Part shown: positions 1-11,880 of the stretch, piece after piece | Layout of the letters: every line of letters starts with the position of its first letter | How positions within the stretch are numbered: position 1 is the first letter of the stretch | Assembly: GCA_035772735.1 (NCBI GenBank) | Contig: JASDFA010000016.1 | Span: 172,489,001 to 172,553,000, forward strand | Direction: 5' to 3' | DNA length: 64,000 nt | DNA from: Datura wrightii | Taxonomy: Eukaryota > Streptophyta > Magnoliopsida > Solanales > Solanaceae | The notes under the pieces: model-generated | Databases searched by the model: none | Seen by the model: the letters and a program-made list of their open reading frames with translations, nothing else | What the model was told of the DNA's origin: nothing | Position numbers and translations under genes: made by a program

Positions 1-1300
1 AGGAGGTCCCATCATACCTACAGTGGCACGTAGTTTATGAGATCCGGGATAGAATCTGGGCCCCGAACCTACTCAGTGTTCGATACTACTCCCAAAATGT
101 ATATAGTGCTCATAGTATATCATGCATGAGTTCATGGGCTAGCTAATTCATGGTAATCATAAACATGCTTGTACAAACGTGAATTAGCCATGAATCAAGG
201 CCCGTGAGTCGGCCAAAACATAAATTCATAAATCATAGGATCCATGCATACTTGTAGATCATACATATATCTTGTAAATACTCAAATCATGATTGAAAAT
301 TGAATAAATTCATATTTCAAATCATAAATCATGACGGGCTTGTAAATATAAATAATTAGAGAGTAGATCATAAGTCGATTCATCATGAATCATGCATAAT
401 TAGGCTTGATTTGGTAGAATTCAAAATCAATGAATTTAAAATCCAAGTTAATGGTAGAATCTGATCTAAATCCATAAAATATGATATATACATCATAAAT
501 CATAAAAACCCCATTAGTAATTCATTAGTTTTTCTCAAAATTGAACTTGAAACCCCATAAGGTTTTTGATAGATTTTTATGAATTCATAGAGAATGGGCA
601 TGGGTGTGAACTAAATAACTCATTTGGAACCTTACATACCTTGGTGAGATTAGATTCTAAAGTTCTTGAATGCCCAAAGATGAATTGATAGGGAGAAGCT
701 TGAAGAATAGCTTGATCTCTCTAAAATTGTTCTAACTTGCATGCATGGGTGAGAAGAATGAGTAATCTGAACTTAACCCCATAAAAGGTCATTATTCATA
801 CCCCAAAACATCGTATTCTAGGCCTTAGGAACTTAGAAGTTACAAAAAGGCCCTTGCTAAATTCGAAAAAAATGACTGCTAGATGGTCCTAACGGACGAC
901 CTGACGACTCGTCCCCAGAGGCCACGACTTGTTACTTGGCTCATTCTGTACACTGCCTCGTCTGCTCTCTTGGGCTCATAACGGTTAATACAACGACTCG
1001 TTATGGGTGACCACAACTCGTGGTCACCAGTCATTGAGTACACTGCCTACCCAACATCCTTTACTTACTCCCCTGGACCACGGCTGACCCCACGAGTTGT
1101 GAGGACTGACCACGACTCATGGTCAGGCCCATGGAGACTAGCTCTCCAGTCTCCTTCACTGAACACCTGAGCTTTCCTCATGAGTCATCTCACAACTCAT
1201 GGGCTAACCTGACAATTCTCCCCACGGCTCGTCCTGTGTCTGGTGCCAAATTTCCAACTTTTCTCCGCTTAAACTCCCGAGTCTGATCTTTGGGGTTATA
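1..1300 (-). repeat. Element A 3' LTR (partial)
   Basis: This segment is a close copy of 7198-8494. It lacks roughly the first 830 bases of the LTR, which lie outside the window. The U3 end near 1300 is altered compared with the right copy (GGGGTTATA against GAGGTATAACA). A GC-richer block at about 886-1232 carries repeated words such as CGACTCGT and its reverse complement. I see no gene in it. Confidence 0.85.
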
Positions 1301-1308
1301 TCCCCCTT
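1301..1308 (-). other. Element A polypurine tract remnant
   Basis: On the minus strand this reads AAGGGGGA directly before the 3' LTR, the place where plus-strand priming occurs in LTR elements. Element E has the fuller form at 27057-27068. The 250 bases further left-to-right, up to about 1560, are untranslated sequence in which I see nothing else. Confidence 0.6.
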
Positions 1309-1559
1309 GGGAACATTCGTCCTTGAATGTTGGAAACAAGCAGAAAACAAAATCATGGGACTATCATACTCAAATAATAATCGTTTAAACTGAAAACTAG
1401 CGGAATGACAACCTTTAGTTCATATCACATAGCTGGACTTATCTCATGCTTCACATACACATCCATACACATAAAAAGAAACTTGAACACGTGAACTGAA
1501 CATGAAAACTAAATGGAGTCATAGAGCAAAGCTGATACCTCAAGTTGAAACTGAGCCGG

Positions 1560-2985
1560 TAGGAAATAAGTGTGGGTATTTATCCATCATATCCGCTTTG
1601 GCTTTTCACGTAGCTCCCTCCACATGCTGATTTATCCATAGAACCTTTACCAAAGATACTTCCTTGTTCCTTAGCCTCTGAACCTAACGATCCAATATTT
1701 AAACTGGAACTTCCTCATAGATGAGGCTATCCTTCACACCAACACTGTCCACTGAGACTACTAAGACTGGGTCTCCCAAACATTTCTTCAAAAGTGACAC
1801 ATGAAACACAAGATGCACGGAAGATAACTCTGGGGGTAAGTCTAACTCATACGCTACCTTACCAACTCTTTTCATAACCCGATAGGGACCAATATAATGG
1901 GGGCTAAATTTTCCTTTCTTCCCAAACCGCATGACTCCCTTCATGGGATATACCTTCATAAATAGCCAATCATCCACATTGAACTCCAAATCTCTCCTCC
2001 TCACATCCGCATATGACTTTTGATGACTCTGAGCGAATTTTAGCCTGTCCCTTATCAATTGAACCTTCACCATAGCCTCATGAACTGAATCTGCCCCTAT
2101 CATAGCTGCCTCACCAACCTCAAACCATCCGATGGGTGATCTATATCTCCATCCATAAAGAGCCTCAAGCAGTGTAATCTGGATGCTAGAGTGATAGTTG
2201 TTATTATAAGAAAATTCGATCAGGGGCAAATGATCATCCCAACTACCTTTAAAGTCCATCACACAAGCTCTCGACATGTCCTCGAGGATTTGGATTGTCC
2301 GCTCCGCTTGACCATCTATTTTCGAATGAAACGTTGTGTTGATTTTAACCTGAGTCCCAAGCCCCTTCTAAAAAGATCGCCAAAACTAGGAGGTAAACTG
2401 AGTACCTCCGAAATAATGGACAAGGGCACTCCATGTAGTCGAACCAACTCTCGCATATACAACTTGGCATAATCATCTACTGAGTCTGTGGTTTTCACTG
2501 GCAGGAGATGTGCAGCCTTGGCCAACCTGTCTACCACCGCACAAATAGAATCGTAGTGTCAATGAGTACAAGGTAGGCTTGTAATGAAATCCATATTAAT
2601 CTCTTCCCACTTCCAAGTGGGAATGCTAATGTCTTGAAGTATGCCTCCCGACCTTTGATGTTCGACCTTTACTTGCTGACAGTTCGGGCATTTGGCTATG
2701 AATTCTTCAATATTCTTCTTTATGCCCTCCCACTAATAGATTTTTTGTAAGACATGATACATTTTGGTGGCACCTGAATGGATAGAAAACCTGGATCCAT
2801 GGGCCTCATGAAATATTCGGCTCCTCAAATCATCAACATTGGGAACACATAGGCGACCCTAGTACCGAAGCACACTATCTCCCCCTTGGGAGAAGACCTC
2901 CACCTTCTGACTTTGAACGACTTCCTTCAACTTTACCTAAATCAGATCCTCATCTTGTCTAGCTTTCACATTAGTCACCAAGAAT
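1560..2985 (-). pseudogene. Element A integrase with chromodomain-like tail, broken
   Basis: Read on the minus strand, the order is a zinc-binding region ending in CPNCQQVKVEHQ near 2680, an integrase core with VDRLAKAAHLLPV near 2525, and a long C-terminal frame at 1699-2277. The C-terminal frame contains the typical YNNNYHSSIQ and GPYRVMKRVGKVAYEL stretches. The tail continues as ILDR then VQRLRNKEVSLVKVLW after two in-frame stops, which matches the chromodomain-like end of Tekay-type integrases. The core is out of frame around 2316-2400, so the second catalytic Asp region is scrambled. No activity is expected. Confidence 0.88.
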
Positions 2986-2987
2986 GA

Positions 2988-4506
2988 TTATGATCCGTTT
3001 TGCACAACGACACCTCCATCGGTTGAATCGACCAACCTAACTCCCAACCTTGCAAGTTGATGGACCTCTTTCAGCAGCTCCTTCTTTCCCTCATCCACAT
3101 AGGACACACTCTCTACAGAGAGCCTGCTAAGTGGATCCGCTACCACATTAGCCTTACTCGGATGGTAAAGGACACTCATATCACAGTCCTTGAGTAGCTT
3201 GAACCACCTCCTTTGACATAGATTGAGGTCTTTCTCTGTGAACACATATTGCAAGCTCTTGTGGTCCGTGAACACATCCACAAGGACCCATACAAATAAT
3301 GTCGCCATATCTTCAATGTGAATACTACTATGGCCAATTCAAGATCGTGGGTCGGGTAATTCTTCTCATGGACCTTCAACTGTCTTGAGGAATATGCTAT
3401 CACTTTCCCATGATGCTTCAACACACACCCAAGTCCAATCCTTGAAGCATCACAGTATACCATAAGTCCATCAGTACCCTCAGGTAGGGTCAACACCGGT
3501 GCTGAAGTGAGTTGAGTCTTCAAATCTTGGAAGCTCTTCTCACAAGCCCCGACCATTCGAATTTCACCTTTTTCTGAGTAAACTTGGTCAAAGGTGCCGC
3601 AATAGATGAGAAACCCTCAACAAACCTCTGATAGTAACCAGTTAAACCCAAAAAACTTCGAATCCCCACCAATTCTTCACCGTCTCGATCTTCTGAGAAT
3701 CTACCTTTATGACCTCACCTGATACCACATGGCCCAAAAATGCTACCGATTTCAACCAGAACTTGGACTTGCTGAACTTTGCATACAATTGTCGATCCTT
3801 GAGGGTATGAAGCACTACTCTCAAATGGGCGGCAGGCTCCTCCTCACTCCGAGAGTATATAACAATGTCATCAATGAACACAATCACGAACATATCCAAA
3901 TATGGACTTGGGTATCAGGTCCAAAAAAGTTGCAAGAGCATTCGTTAGTCCAAAAGAAATAACTACAAACTCATAATGGCCATACCACGTCCTGAAGGTT
4001 GTCTTCGGGATATCACTCTCCTGAACTCTAAGTTGATGATACTCCGACTTGAGATCTATCTTTGAGAAACATTTGGCACCCTAAAGTTGGTCAAACAAAT
4101 CATCAATCCTGGGTAAAGGATACCTATTCTTAATGGTGATCTTGTTTAATTGCTGATAGTCAATGCACATATGAAGCGAACCATCCTTCTTCCGGTCAAA
4201 TAACACTGGTGCACCCCATGGAGACTTGCTCGATCTGATGAAGCCCTTATCTAACAGGTCCTTCAACTGATCCTTCAACTCCTTTAGCTCGACTGAACCC
4301 ATCCTATAAGGAGGAATATATATAGGTTTCATATCGGGTAGTAGGTCAATACCAAAATCAATCTCCCGCTCGGGAGGAACACCTGCCAAATCATCAGGCA
4401 AGACCTCTAGATACTCACTCACCACCGGAATTGACTGGATAGTCAGGGTCTCGGACTCAACATCCTTAACCCTGACTAGATGGTACATGCAACCCTTAGA
4501 AATCAT
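2988..4506 (-). pseudogene. Element A reverse transcriptase and RNase H, broken
   Basis: The frame at 4081-4506 holds the RT N-terminal part, with KELKDQLKDLLDKGFI, WGAPVLF and CIDYQQLNKITIKNRYPLP. The catalytic FIDD motif (VFIDDIVIYS) lies in the frame at 3642-3899. RNase H follows at 3176-3556 (VYCDASRIGLGCVL, ending near RHYLYG) and continues at 2988-3308 (FTDHKSLQYV, ending ADPLSRLS). At least three frameshifts or stops separate these pieces. RT followed by RNase H and then integrase is the Ty3 order. Confidence 0.9.
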
Positions 4507-4920
4507 CTTCCTGGCTTTAAAATATGAAATAAATCAACCTGCTGGTATAGCCGAACCAACCATCCACTCCAAGGCTGATTCACTCGGAAAACGAAATTCC
4601 CGCACGGGTCCTACAATTTACAGAGGCATAACACGCATACAACCAATCCATGCCAAGAATAATATCAAAGTCAGTCATGGCTAACTCTACCAGTCTACAA
4701 AGGTGACTTTATGCAATATAGTGACCGGGCATCCTCTATACACCCGCTTAGCTACAACTGAGTCACCAACAGGAGTAGAAATCGATAATGGTTCTAACAG
4801 AGTCTCGAGACTAACTCCAAAGCTACTAGAAATGTAAGGGGTAAAAAACGACAAGGTAGACCCCGTATCTAGCAAAGCATAAATATCAATATGAAAAACA
4901 TGCAACATACTAGTGATCAC
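4507..4920 (-). pseudogene. Element A retropepsin, broken
   Basis: The reading frame at 4687-4920 carries the aspartic protease motif ALLDTGSTLSFFTPY, followed by VGDSVVAKRVYRGCPV. A stop after TFVDW interrupts it, and the next frame continues with DFDIILGMDW, the usual C-terminal protease block of this group. The active-site triplet is D-T-G, unlike elements C and E in this window, which have D-P-G. Confidence 0.82.
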
Positions 4921-4924
4921 ATCC

Positions 4925-6153
4925 TAGGAGACCTCCTGCTCCTGACGGGGTACTAAAGCATAAAACCTATTTTAATGTTGATCGTCAGCTAAATTGGTCG
5001 AAGCACCCTGCTGAGGGGGACGTGCTACTGCAGCGGCAAAACTGGATGCTAGCATACAGGCTCCATAGACCGCTGATCTAGCTGAAGGGAAATCCCTGAG
5101 TCTGTGTTCGGGTTTTCCACAACCGAAACAAGCATCTGAGCCAATTATGCACCTCCAAGGGTGATTTTTGTCGTACCCCGTACAAACTGGGAAAGTGCGC
5201 TCCACCTGCATGCTACCCTAGCCCCTCAAATCTAAAGTCATGCTCCTCCGATCCCCTTTGAATCTAGATGGTGTGCTAGCCGATGATGGGGCTGGAACAA
5301 TAGACCTGTGCTAGGACTGCTGACGTTGTCCACCCCCTGACCTAACCTGAGAAGTCCCGCAACTGTCAGTTCTATCCCTCTTGGCCTCTCTCTACCTCCA
5401 ATACACTGACTCCATCTGCTGAGCATGCAACACAATACGGGGAAAATCTATATCCCGATGCAACATGGTGATCTTGCAGTCCTTATCTAGATATTCCGCC
5501 ACTCTATGTACAAAATGACTCACCCAAGCCCTCTAGTCCGCCACCAACTCTGGTGTATACTTGGATAAATGAGTGAACTCTAGTGCGTACTCCAGAACGG
5601 ACATGTCACCCTGCTTCAAGTTAACGAACTCGACCATCTTTTTCTCCCTCATCTCTCGAGCGAAGAATCGATCCAAGAATGTTGTGTGAAACTCTTCCCA
5701 ACCGATTGGGCCTGCACCCACTGCCCTAGCATCTCACCACTGTTTGAACTATATGTGGGCCACCCCCTTAAGCTGATAGGAGGCCAAATTAATGTGATTC
5801 CCATTGGTCACCTCCATAACCTGGGTGATCTTAAGAATCTCCCCGGTGAAATCGTGCGAATCCTCATCCATCTTGGACCCAATGAACTCTGGAGGGTTCA
5901 TCCTCAAGAAGTCTCTAATTCAGGCTACTGCCGCATTTCCATTATGTGGAATATATGCAACAGCCTGCTGGTTGACCCGAGCGGTCAAGGCCTGCGCCAA
6001 CATCTAGATAGTCACCTAAAACACAATATGGGCAACTGGCTCTGGTGCTTGGGGCTCTTAAATAGGCGGAGCCTGCTGATGCCCATCATCATTGCCATCT
6101 CTGTGGCCTTCGTTGTTCCCGTTTCTCCTTTCGTTCATTCTTCTAGGAGCCAT
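4925..6153 (-). pseudogene. Element A gag, broken
   Basis: An ATG at 6153-6151 opens a basic, glycine- and asparagine-rich N-terminus (MAPRRMNERRNG) that hits a stop after about 30 codons. The central capsid block is visible at 5533-5721 (GWEEFHTTFLDRFF, EFVNLKQGDMSVLEYALEF). A zinc knuckle lies at 4972-5211: CFGCGKPEHRLRDF, in which the last cysteine of the CCHC box is replaced by Phe. Several stops and at least one frameshift break the frame. The bases between the start codon and the primer site are leader. Confidence 0.82.
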
Positions 6154-6345
6154 GATTCTACAATTGGTGAATAGCACGAATTAGAGGGATAGAAGGACCT
6201 TTCATCGCACGACATAGATCATGAAAGATGGGAACATTTCCTAAATTTCTCATATCCTCTTCTTCATAAGTGTGGCGCGCTCACACCCATGAAAAAGACT
6301 CTACTTAATGCGGATTTCAGAAACCCTAGGACACTTCGAACCTAT

Positions 6346-6358
6346 GGCTCTGGTACCA
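6346..6358 (-). other. Element A primer binding site (tRNA-iMet type)
   Basis: The minus strand reads TGGTACCAGAGCC four bases after the 5' LTR end TGTGACA. The usual chromovirus primer site is TGGTATCAGAGC, complementary to initiator tRNA-Met, so this copy has one change. Confidence 0.8.
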
Positions 6359-6362
6359 AGTT

Positions 6363-8508
6363 TGTCACAACCCTAGAGTAGACCCGGATCGTAAACATGG
6401 GACAAGGAACCCGAGAGGCCCAAAGTCAACCCATGGCATAAACATATCTAACTTCATTCACATTAAGTGGAAGAACTAAACATAAAACATAGCGGAAACG
6501 TAAACATTACATAGCATATTATGAAATACGAAATCACTAGACATACACAGGCTGAGCACTACACATTGTCTGAAAGCCTCTACTACATACGATGGGTTGA
6601 TAGGATAACACCCCCAACTAACCCCGACAAGTACTGAAATGTAAAAGGAGCATGAATGTTTGTGAAACGACCTAGGAACATGAGGACTCACCAATAAGCT
6701 GAAAGCACACTCTGAAGGGGTCTAGATATGACGATGAGCCTGATAGCCGAAACATGTATCATAAGACGATACAACATAGAAATTATGTGGTCAGTACATG
6801 AAATGTACCAAGTATTCAAGGTAAGTGAAACGGAAATTTAAAATATATAAAAGCTCATAAAATATCATAAGAGTAGGACAACATGCTCATGACATAAATA
6901 TCGTAATATAACATATTGTAAGGCTCAAGGTTTTCAAAATATTCATAATACAATTGTAATCATAATCATAAGAGAAAGGATTTACTAAGCATGACTTGAG
7001 CCAATGTACATAATCATAATTATGAATAAATCGTGAGGAACGGTAGGAGACTTCTCTTAACCGATATACCCCATATGAGCACACATGGAGCCTGACTTGT
7101 AAACCTAGTCGGGAGGTCGTTCGTACCTTGCCAAGGGTAGAATCATAAAAGTGTGATATCACCATGAAAAAGGCCATTTGGGCCGGGGACAGTCACAAAG
7201 GAGGTCCCATCATACCTATGGTGGCACGTAGTTTATAAGATCTGGGGCAAAACCTGGGGACCGAACCTACTCGGTATTCCATACTACTCCCAAAACGTAT
7301 ATAGTGCTCATAGTATATCATGCATGAGTTCATGGGCTAGATAATTCATGGTAATCATAAACATGCTTGTAAATACGTGAACTAGCCATGAATCAAGGCC
7401 CGTGAGTTGGCCATAACATAAATTGATAAATCATAGGATCCATGCATACTTGTAGATCATACATATAACTTGTAAATCCTCAAATAATGATTGAAAATTA
7501 AATAAATTCATATTTCAAATCATAAATCATGAAGGGTTTGTAAATATCAATAATTAGAGAGTAGATCATAAGTTGACTCATCATGAATCATGCATAGTTA
7601 GGCTTGATTTGGTAGAATTCAAAATCAATGAATTTAAAATCCAAGTTAATGGTAGAATCTGATCTAAATCCATAAAATATGATATATACATCATAAATCA
7701 TAAAAACCCCATTAGTAATTCATTAGTTTTTCTCAAAATTGAACTTGAAACCCCATAAGGTTTTTGATAGATTTTTATGAATTCATAGAGAATGTGCATG
7801 GGTGTGAATGAAATAACTCATTTGGAACCTTACATACCTTGGTGAGATTAGATTCTAAAGTTCTTGAATGCCCAAAGATGAATTGATAGGGAGAATCTTG
7901 AAGAATAGCTTGATCTCTCTAAAATTGTTCTAACTTGCATGCATGGGTGAGAAAAATGAGTAATCTGAACTTAGCCCCATAAAAGGTCATTATTCATACC
8001 CCAAAACCTCATAGTTTAGGCGTTATAAACTTAGAAATTACAAAAAGGCCCTTGCTAAATTCGCAGAAAATGATTGCCAGGTGGTTCTAACGGACGAACT
8101 GACGACTCGTCCCCAGAGGCCACGACTCGTTACTTGGCTCATCATGTACATTGCCTCGTCTTCTCTCCTGGGCTCATAAAGGTTAACACAAAGACTCGTT
8201 AGGGGTGACCAAGAATCTTGGTCACCAGTCATTGAGTACATTGCCTACCCAATATCCTTTACTTACTCCCCTTGACCATGGCTGACCCTATGAGTCATGA
8301 GGACTGGCCACGACTCGTGGTCAGGCCCATGGTGACTAACTCTCCAGTCTCTTTCACTAAACACCTGATCTTTCCCCATGAGTCACCTCGCGACTCATGG
8401 GTTTACCTGACGAGTCTCCCCACGGCTTGTCCTATGACTGGTGCCAAATTTCCAACTTTTCTTCGCTTAAACTCCTGGGTCTGATCTTTGGGTTCCCGAG
8501 GTATAACA
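6363..8508 (-). repeat. Element A 5' LTR (complete)
   Basis: The LTR runs from TGTCACAACC to GAGGTATAACA on the plus strand, about 2.15 kb, with the expected TG...CA ends. Its right 1.3 kb matches 1-1300. The U3 side (about 8088-8435) is a GC-richer block with many copies of CGACTCGT, CGACTCAT and their complements. The rest is AT-rich and non-coding. Confidence 0.88.
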
Positions 8509-9550
8509 GTACATTCCTTGACTTCTGCAGAATTCGCTAAGTTTTTGCATCTGGTAACTCGTAACATGATCCCACGAGTCATACAATCCAGTCATGGTTT
8601 GGCTCTAAGAGCTTTGGAATCTCCTGAAGATTTCTACGAGTGTTTGGGTATGCCTCGTACCTTGCTCCTACAACTCGTAGCATACTGTCATATCATGAGA
8701 ACTAGCAAATCCCAAAAATCACTTAAGTTTTCCACATCTCCTAGTATAGGTCATAGGTAGATGCTACGATCCGTAGGTGCTACCTATATCGAGAGACTTC
8801 AATTGTGCAAATTTCTCTGAAGTTTTCTACAACTCAAGTTACTGCTCGTTCCAGGATGGTACAGCTCGTACTGAAATTCATACTTTTCCTTTTCCTTGTA
8901 CCAATCTTTCAAGATTTTCCACAAGTCTCAGTACGGCTCGTACTAAGATCAGTACTTGGCTCCTTTTCTGCACTTTTCTACAACTTTTGCACATTTTTAC
9001 TCCAACACCTAATTTACCTGAAAACAGAGTAAAAACACCTCATATCCATATAAACATACCTAAGTTCATGCTATTTTCCTAGTTTTAAGCATTGAAAGTG
9101 GTATAAACTCACATTATATTGCTTTTGGTAATTCATAAATCCTATAACTCATGATCTAGTTACCAATTGCTTATTTTAGCTTAACAATCATAAAATATAT
9201 ATAACCTGGTGATCTATATACATATAACTAAGTTGTGGACAATTACTTTCCTTAATTTATGTGAAAAATATATCATACAACTCCTAAGAGTTCAACTGAA
9301 GACACATACAGCTACGTGAAACGTTATGACTTCTTTGACTTGAAAAGAGTACTATAACTCTATAGACTTAGAATTGTATAATGAAATAATATATAATATA
9401 AGAATACTTCATTTTCATGTATCATATAAGTTGTGACAATCTTTATAGGTGGAACATGTGACTCCTAGTCATGCCTTAATGGTAAAAGAGGTTTCAGTTT
9501 TACATACCTCAATTTCGGGTTCCACAAATGTGTGATAGACTTTCCACTTC
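8509..9550. other. Relic host sequence, probably an old LTR fragment
   Basis: This stretch lies between the end of element A and the target duplication of element D. It continues at 51610 on the far side of D. It contains scattered words such as AACTCGTAG, CTCGTACT and CACGAGTC at 8560-8950, similar in style to the U3 blocks of the elements here, then AT-rich sequence. I see no credible coding region. A decayed LTR is the most likely reading, but it has no partner in the window. Confidence 0.45.
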
Positions 9551-9555
9551 CTTAT
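9551..9555. repeat. Target site duplication of element D, left copy (CTTAT)
   Basis: CTTAT directly precedes the LTR start TGTCACACCC, and the same five bases follow the other D LTR at 51605-51609. Five bases is the normal duplication length for Ty3 elements. Confidence 0.9.
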
Positions 9556-10612
9556 TGTCACACCCTAAGCCTACGCCCTGGACGTAACACGGTACTTGAA
9601 GCCACAAGTGGCCCCAAGTCAATCCCTGGTCCATCATTCACTAGCATTCTGAGTAAACATGCACAGCGGAAATTTAAAATAATAACATCAAAGCATTTTA
9701 AAGAAAATTTAAAGACTGAAATTAGTGAGTTGAGATATCTAAAAACAAATCTGAAACCAAGTCTGTTTTGAAAGACATCTAACTGAGGAGTTGCTGGGAC
9801 AAATCTCCAGCTAACTCTAAGTCTAATTGAAACTAATAAATGACAGAAAGAAAGAAATAATTCCCTCGGATGATAAGGACTCACATTTCAACTGCTGAGG
9901 TGGAGAATCTGACTGTGGAGGCTAGTGGTGCTGAGTCTGAGAACCTGCAACTGTATCATGAAATGATACAGCATAAAAGTATGCATCAGTACTTCAAATG
10001 TACTGAGTAAGTGAGGGAAACATGAATAATATGATAGAACTAGCAACTGGACTGATACGACATGAAATGACCAACTAATATGCTGAAAACTTATACAACT
10101 GGTGTAAAACTAATATGGTCAAAAATGACCCTGGCTAATGGTTATAAACATTTTCTAAGTCTGAGATACTGAGTCTAAAATACTACACTAAACTGATCTG
10201 GACTGAAGAACCTGAGAGTAGACTGTACTGACTAGTGGGAGAGTCTCTAACAGACATATGACCACGTGAGCTAGACGTGGATTCTAATGTATACACCCCA
10301 CTGGTAGGACCTAATATACCTTGCTAGGGTATAAAGGAATGAACTGGGTGGTCACAAAAGTCTGGGCCCAATCAGGCCAAGTAATACTGTAACCTACTCT
10401 AGCAACGTAGTTCTGGGAACCTGGGTGCGCTGGAACCCCGGCCCCCTGGGTGCTAAGTTGTACTCCCACTGGAATCCTATACTGAACTACTAAGCTTATA
10501 GCTCGAAACTGGGGTCCAAGACTAACCAGGAACATATAACTGAAAGTACCCTGAGAGTCTTATCGGACCATATTCTGAAATTGGGTTCTAGACTGGTCAG
10601 AGCTGCTTATCT
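9556..10612 (-). repeat. Element D 3' LTR, truncated fragment
   Basis: This matches 22138-23195 of the right LTR closely from TGTCACACCC through AGAGCTGCTTATCT. The right LTR then continues with GGAGCG, whereas this copy switches abruptly to element C integrase sequence. More than 1 kb of the LTR is missing, so this is a deletion junction. No gene is present in it. Confidence 0.88.
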
Positions 10613-11880
10613 CCTATGCACTTTCGTAGCATCGACACATGGAAGACTGGGTGGACAAATTCTATTCTGAAGGCAGATCTAGCACATATGCCACCTGGCC
10701 TATACTTTGGAGGATTTGATACGGTCTAATAAACCTTGGGCTAAGCTTGCCCTTCTAACCAAATCTCATCATGCCCTTCATCGAAAAAACCTTTAGGAAT
10801 ACCTAGTCACCCACATAAAACTCTAAGATCCTCCGACGCCCATCAGCATAGGACTTCTGGAGGCTCTGAGCTATTAACAGGCATTCTCTGATAAGTTTCA
10901 CCTTCTTTTCTGACTGGTGAATAACATCTGGCCCAATCAATTTCGATTCTCCTACCTCGAACCAACCAATTGGGGATCTACATTTCCTTCCATATAAAGC
11001 TTCATAAGGCGCCATCTGAATTGCTGAATGGTAATTGTTGTTGTACGTGAATTCAATAAGTGGCAAGTGTTCATCCTAGTTGCCTTCGAAGTCTAACATG
11101 CACACCCATAGCATGTATTCGAGCGTCTGAATTATGCGTTCTACTTGCCCATCTGTCTAAGGATGGAAGGCGATACTCAAATTAACCTGTGTCCGCAGAC
11201 CTTTCTAGAAGGATTTCCAAAATTTTGCTGCGAACTGTGCCCCTCTCTCAGAAATAATTGATATTGGAACACCATGCAATCGTACTATTTCTCTGATATA
11301 TAATTCAGCATAGTCCTCAGCTGAGAAAGTAGCCCTAACTGGCAGGAAGTGGGCTGACTTTGTCAACCTATCAAGGATGACCCAAATAGAATCAAATTTA
11401 CGCCTGGTACGAGGTAACCCTGTTACGAAGTCCATATTAATCGCCTCTCATTTCCACATAGGCACTGCTATTTCTTGTGTCAGTCTGCCGGGTTTCTAAT
11501 GCTCGACTTTCACCTGCTTGCAATTAGGACACTGAGCTACAAACTCTGCTATCTCCTTTTTCATCCCCGGCCACCAATAAATTTCTTTTATATCATGGTA
11601 CATCTTCGTTGAACCTGGATGAAGAGAATAACAGGAATAATATACCTCACCCATAATCTGTTGGTGAAGCCTTGCTACACCCGGCACACAAAGGCGGCCC
11701 CTATACCTCAAAACTCCGTCTCCAGTTACCCTGAAATCTGCTACTTCCCCTCGCTGAGCTTTACTCATGAGTTGAACTAGGTTAGGATCTTCACACTGCT
11801 GCTCTTTTACTTCTACAACCAATGATGACACTGCAGTATTCTGGATCACTACCCCACTGTCTCCTGAATCTACTATACGA
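10613..11880 (-). pseudogene. Element C integrase, C-terminally deleted and broken
   Basis: The zinc-binding part lies at 11496-11849 and ends CPNCKQVKVEH. The catalytic core begins at 11205-11435 (MDFVTGLPRTRRKF, VILDRLTKSAHFLPV). The second catalytic Asp is replaced by Glu in IISERGAQFAAKFW. The next piece, at 10803-11066, has YNNNYHSAIQMAPYEALYG. Stops and frameshifts separate the pieces. Sequence downstream of the GPYR block is lost at the deletion junction. Confidence 0.87.

Larger units (their letters stand above)
1..8508 (-). mobile_element. Element A: decayed Tekay/Del-like Ty3 LTR retrotransposon, cut by left window edge
   Basis: Sequence 1-1300 repeats at 7198-8494, and decayed gag-PR-RT-RNaseH-IN reading frames lie between the copies on the minus strand. 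The right copy begins TGTCACAACC next to a tRNA-iMet-like primer site, which fixes it as the 5' LTR. The order (integrase after RNase H) and the integrase tail place it in the chromovirus group, most like Tekay/Del. Many stops and frameshifts make it non-functional. The 3' LTR is truncated by the window, so the target duplication cannot be checked; the right flank reads GTACA. Confidence 0.9.

Noticed and set aside
886..1232. Spaced short repeats resembling a CRISPR array
   Set aside because: The words are degenerate, irregularly spaced and in both orientations inside an LTR of a plant genome.
8509..9550. Possible host gene between A and D
   Set aside because: No frame of useful length, no conserved motif and no splice pattern; repeated LTR-like words argue for an old LTR.
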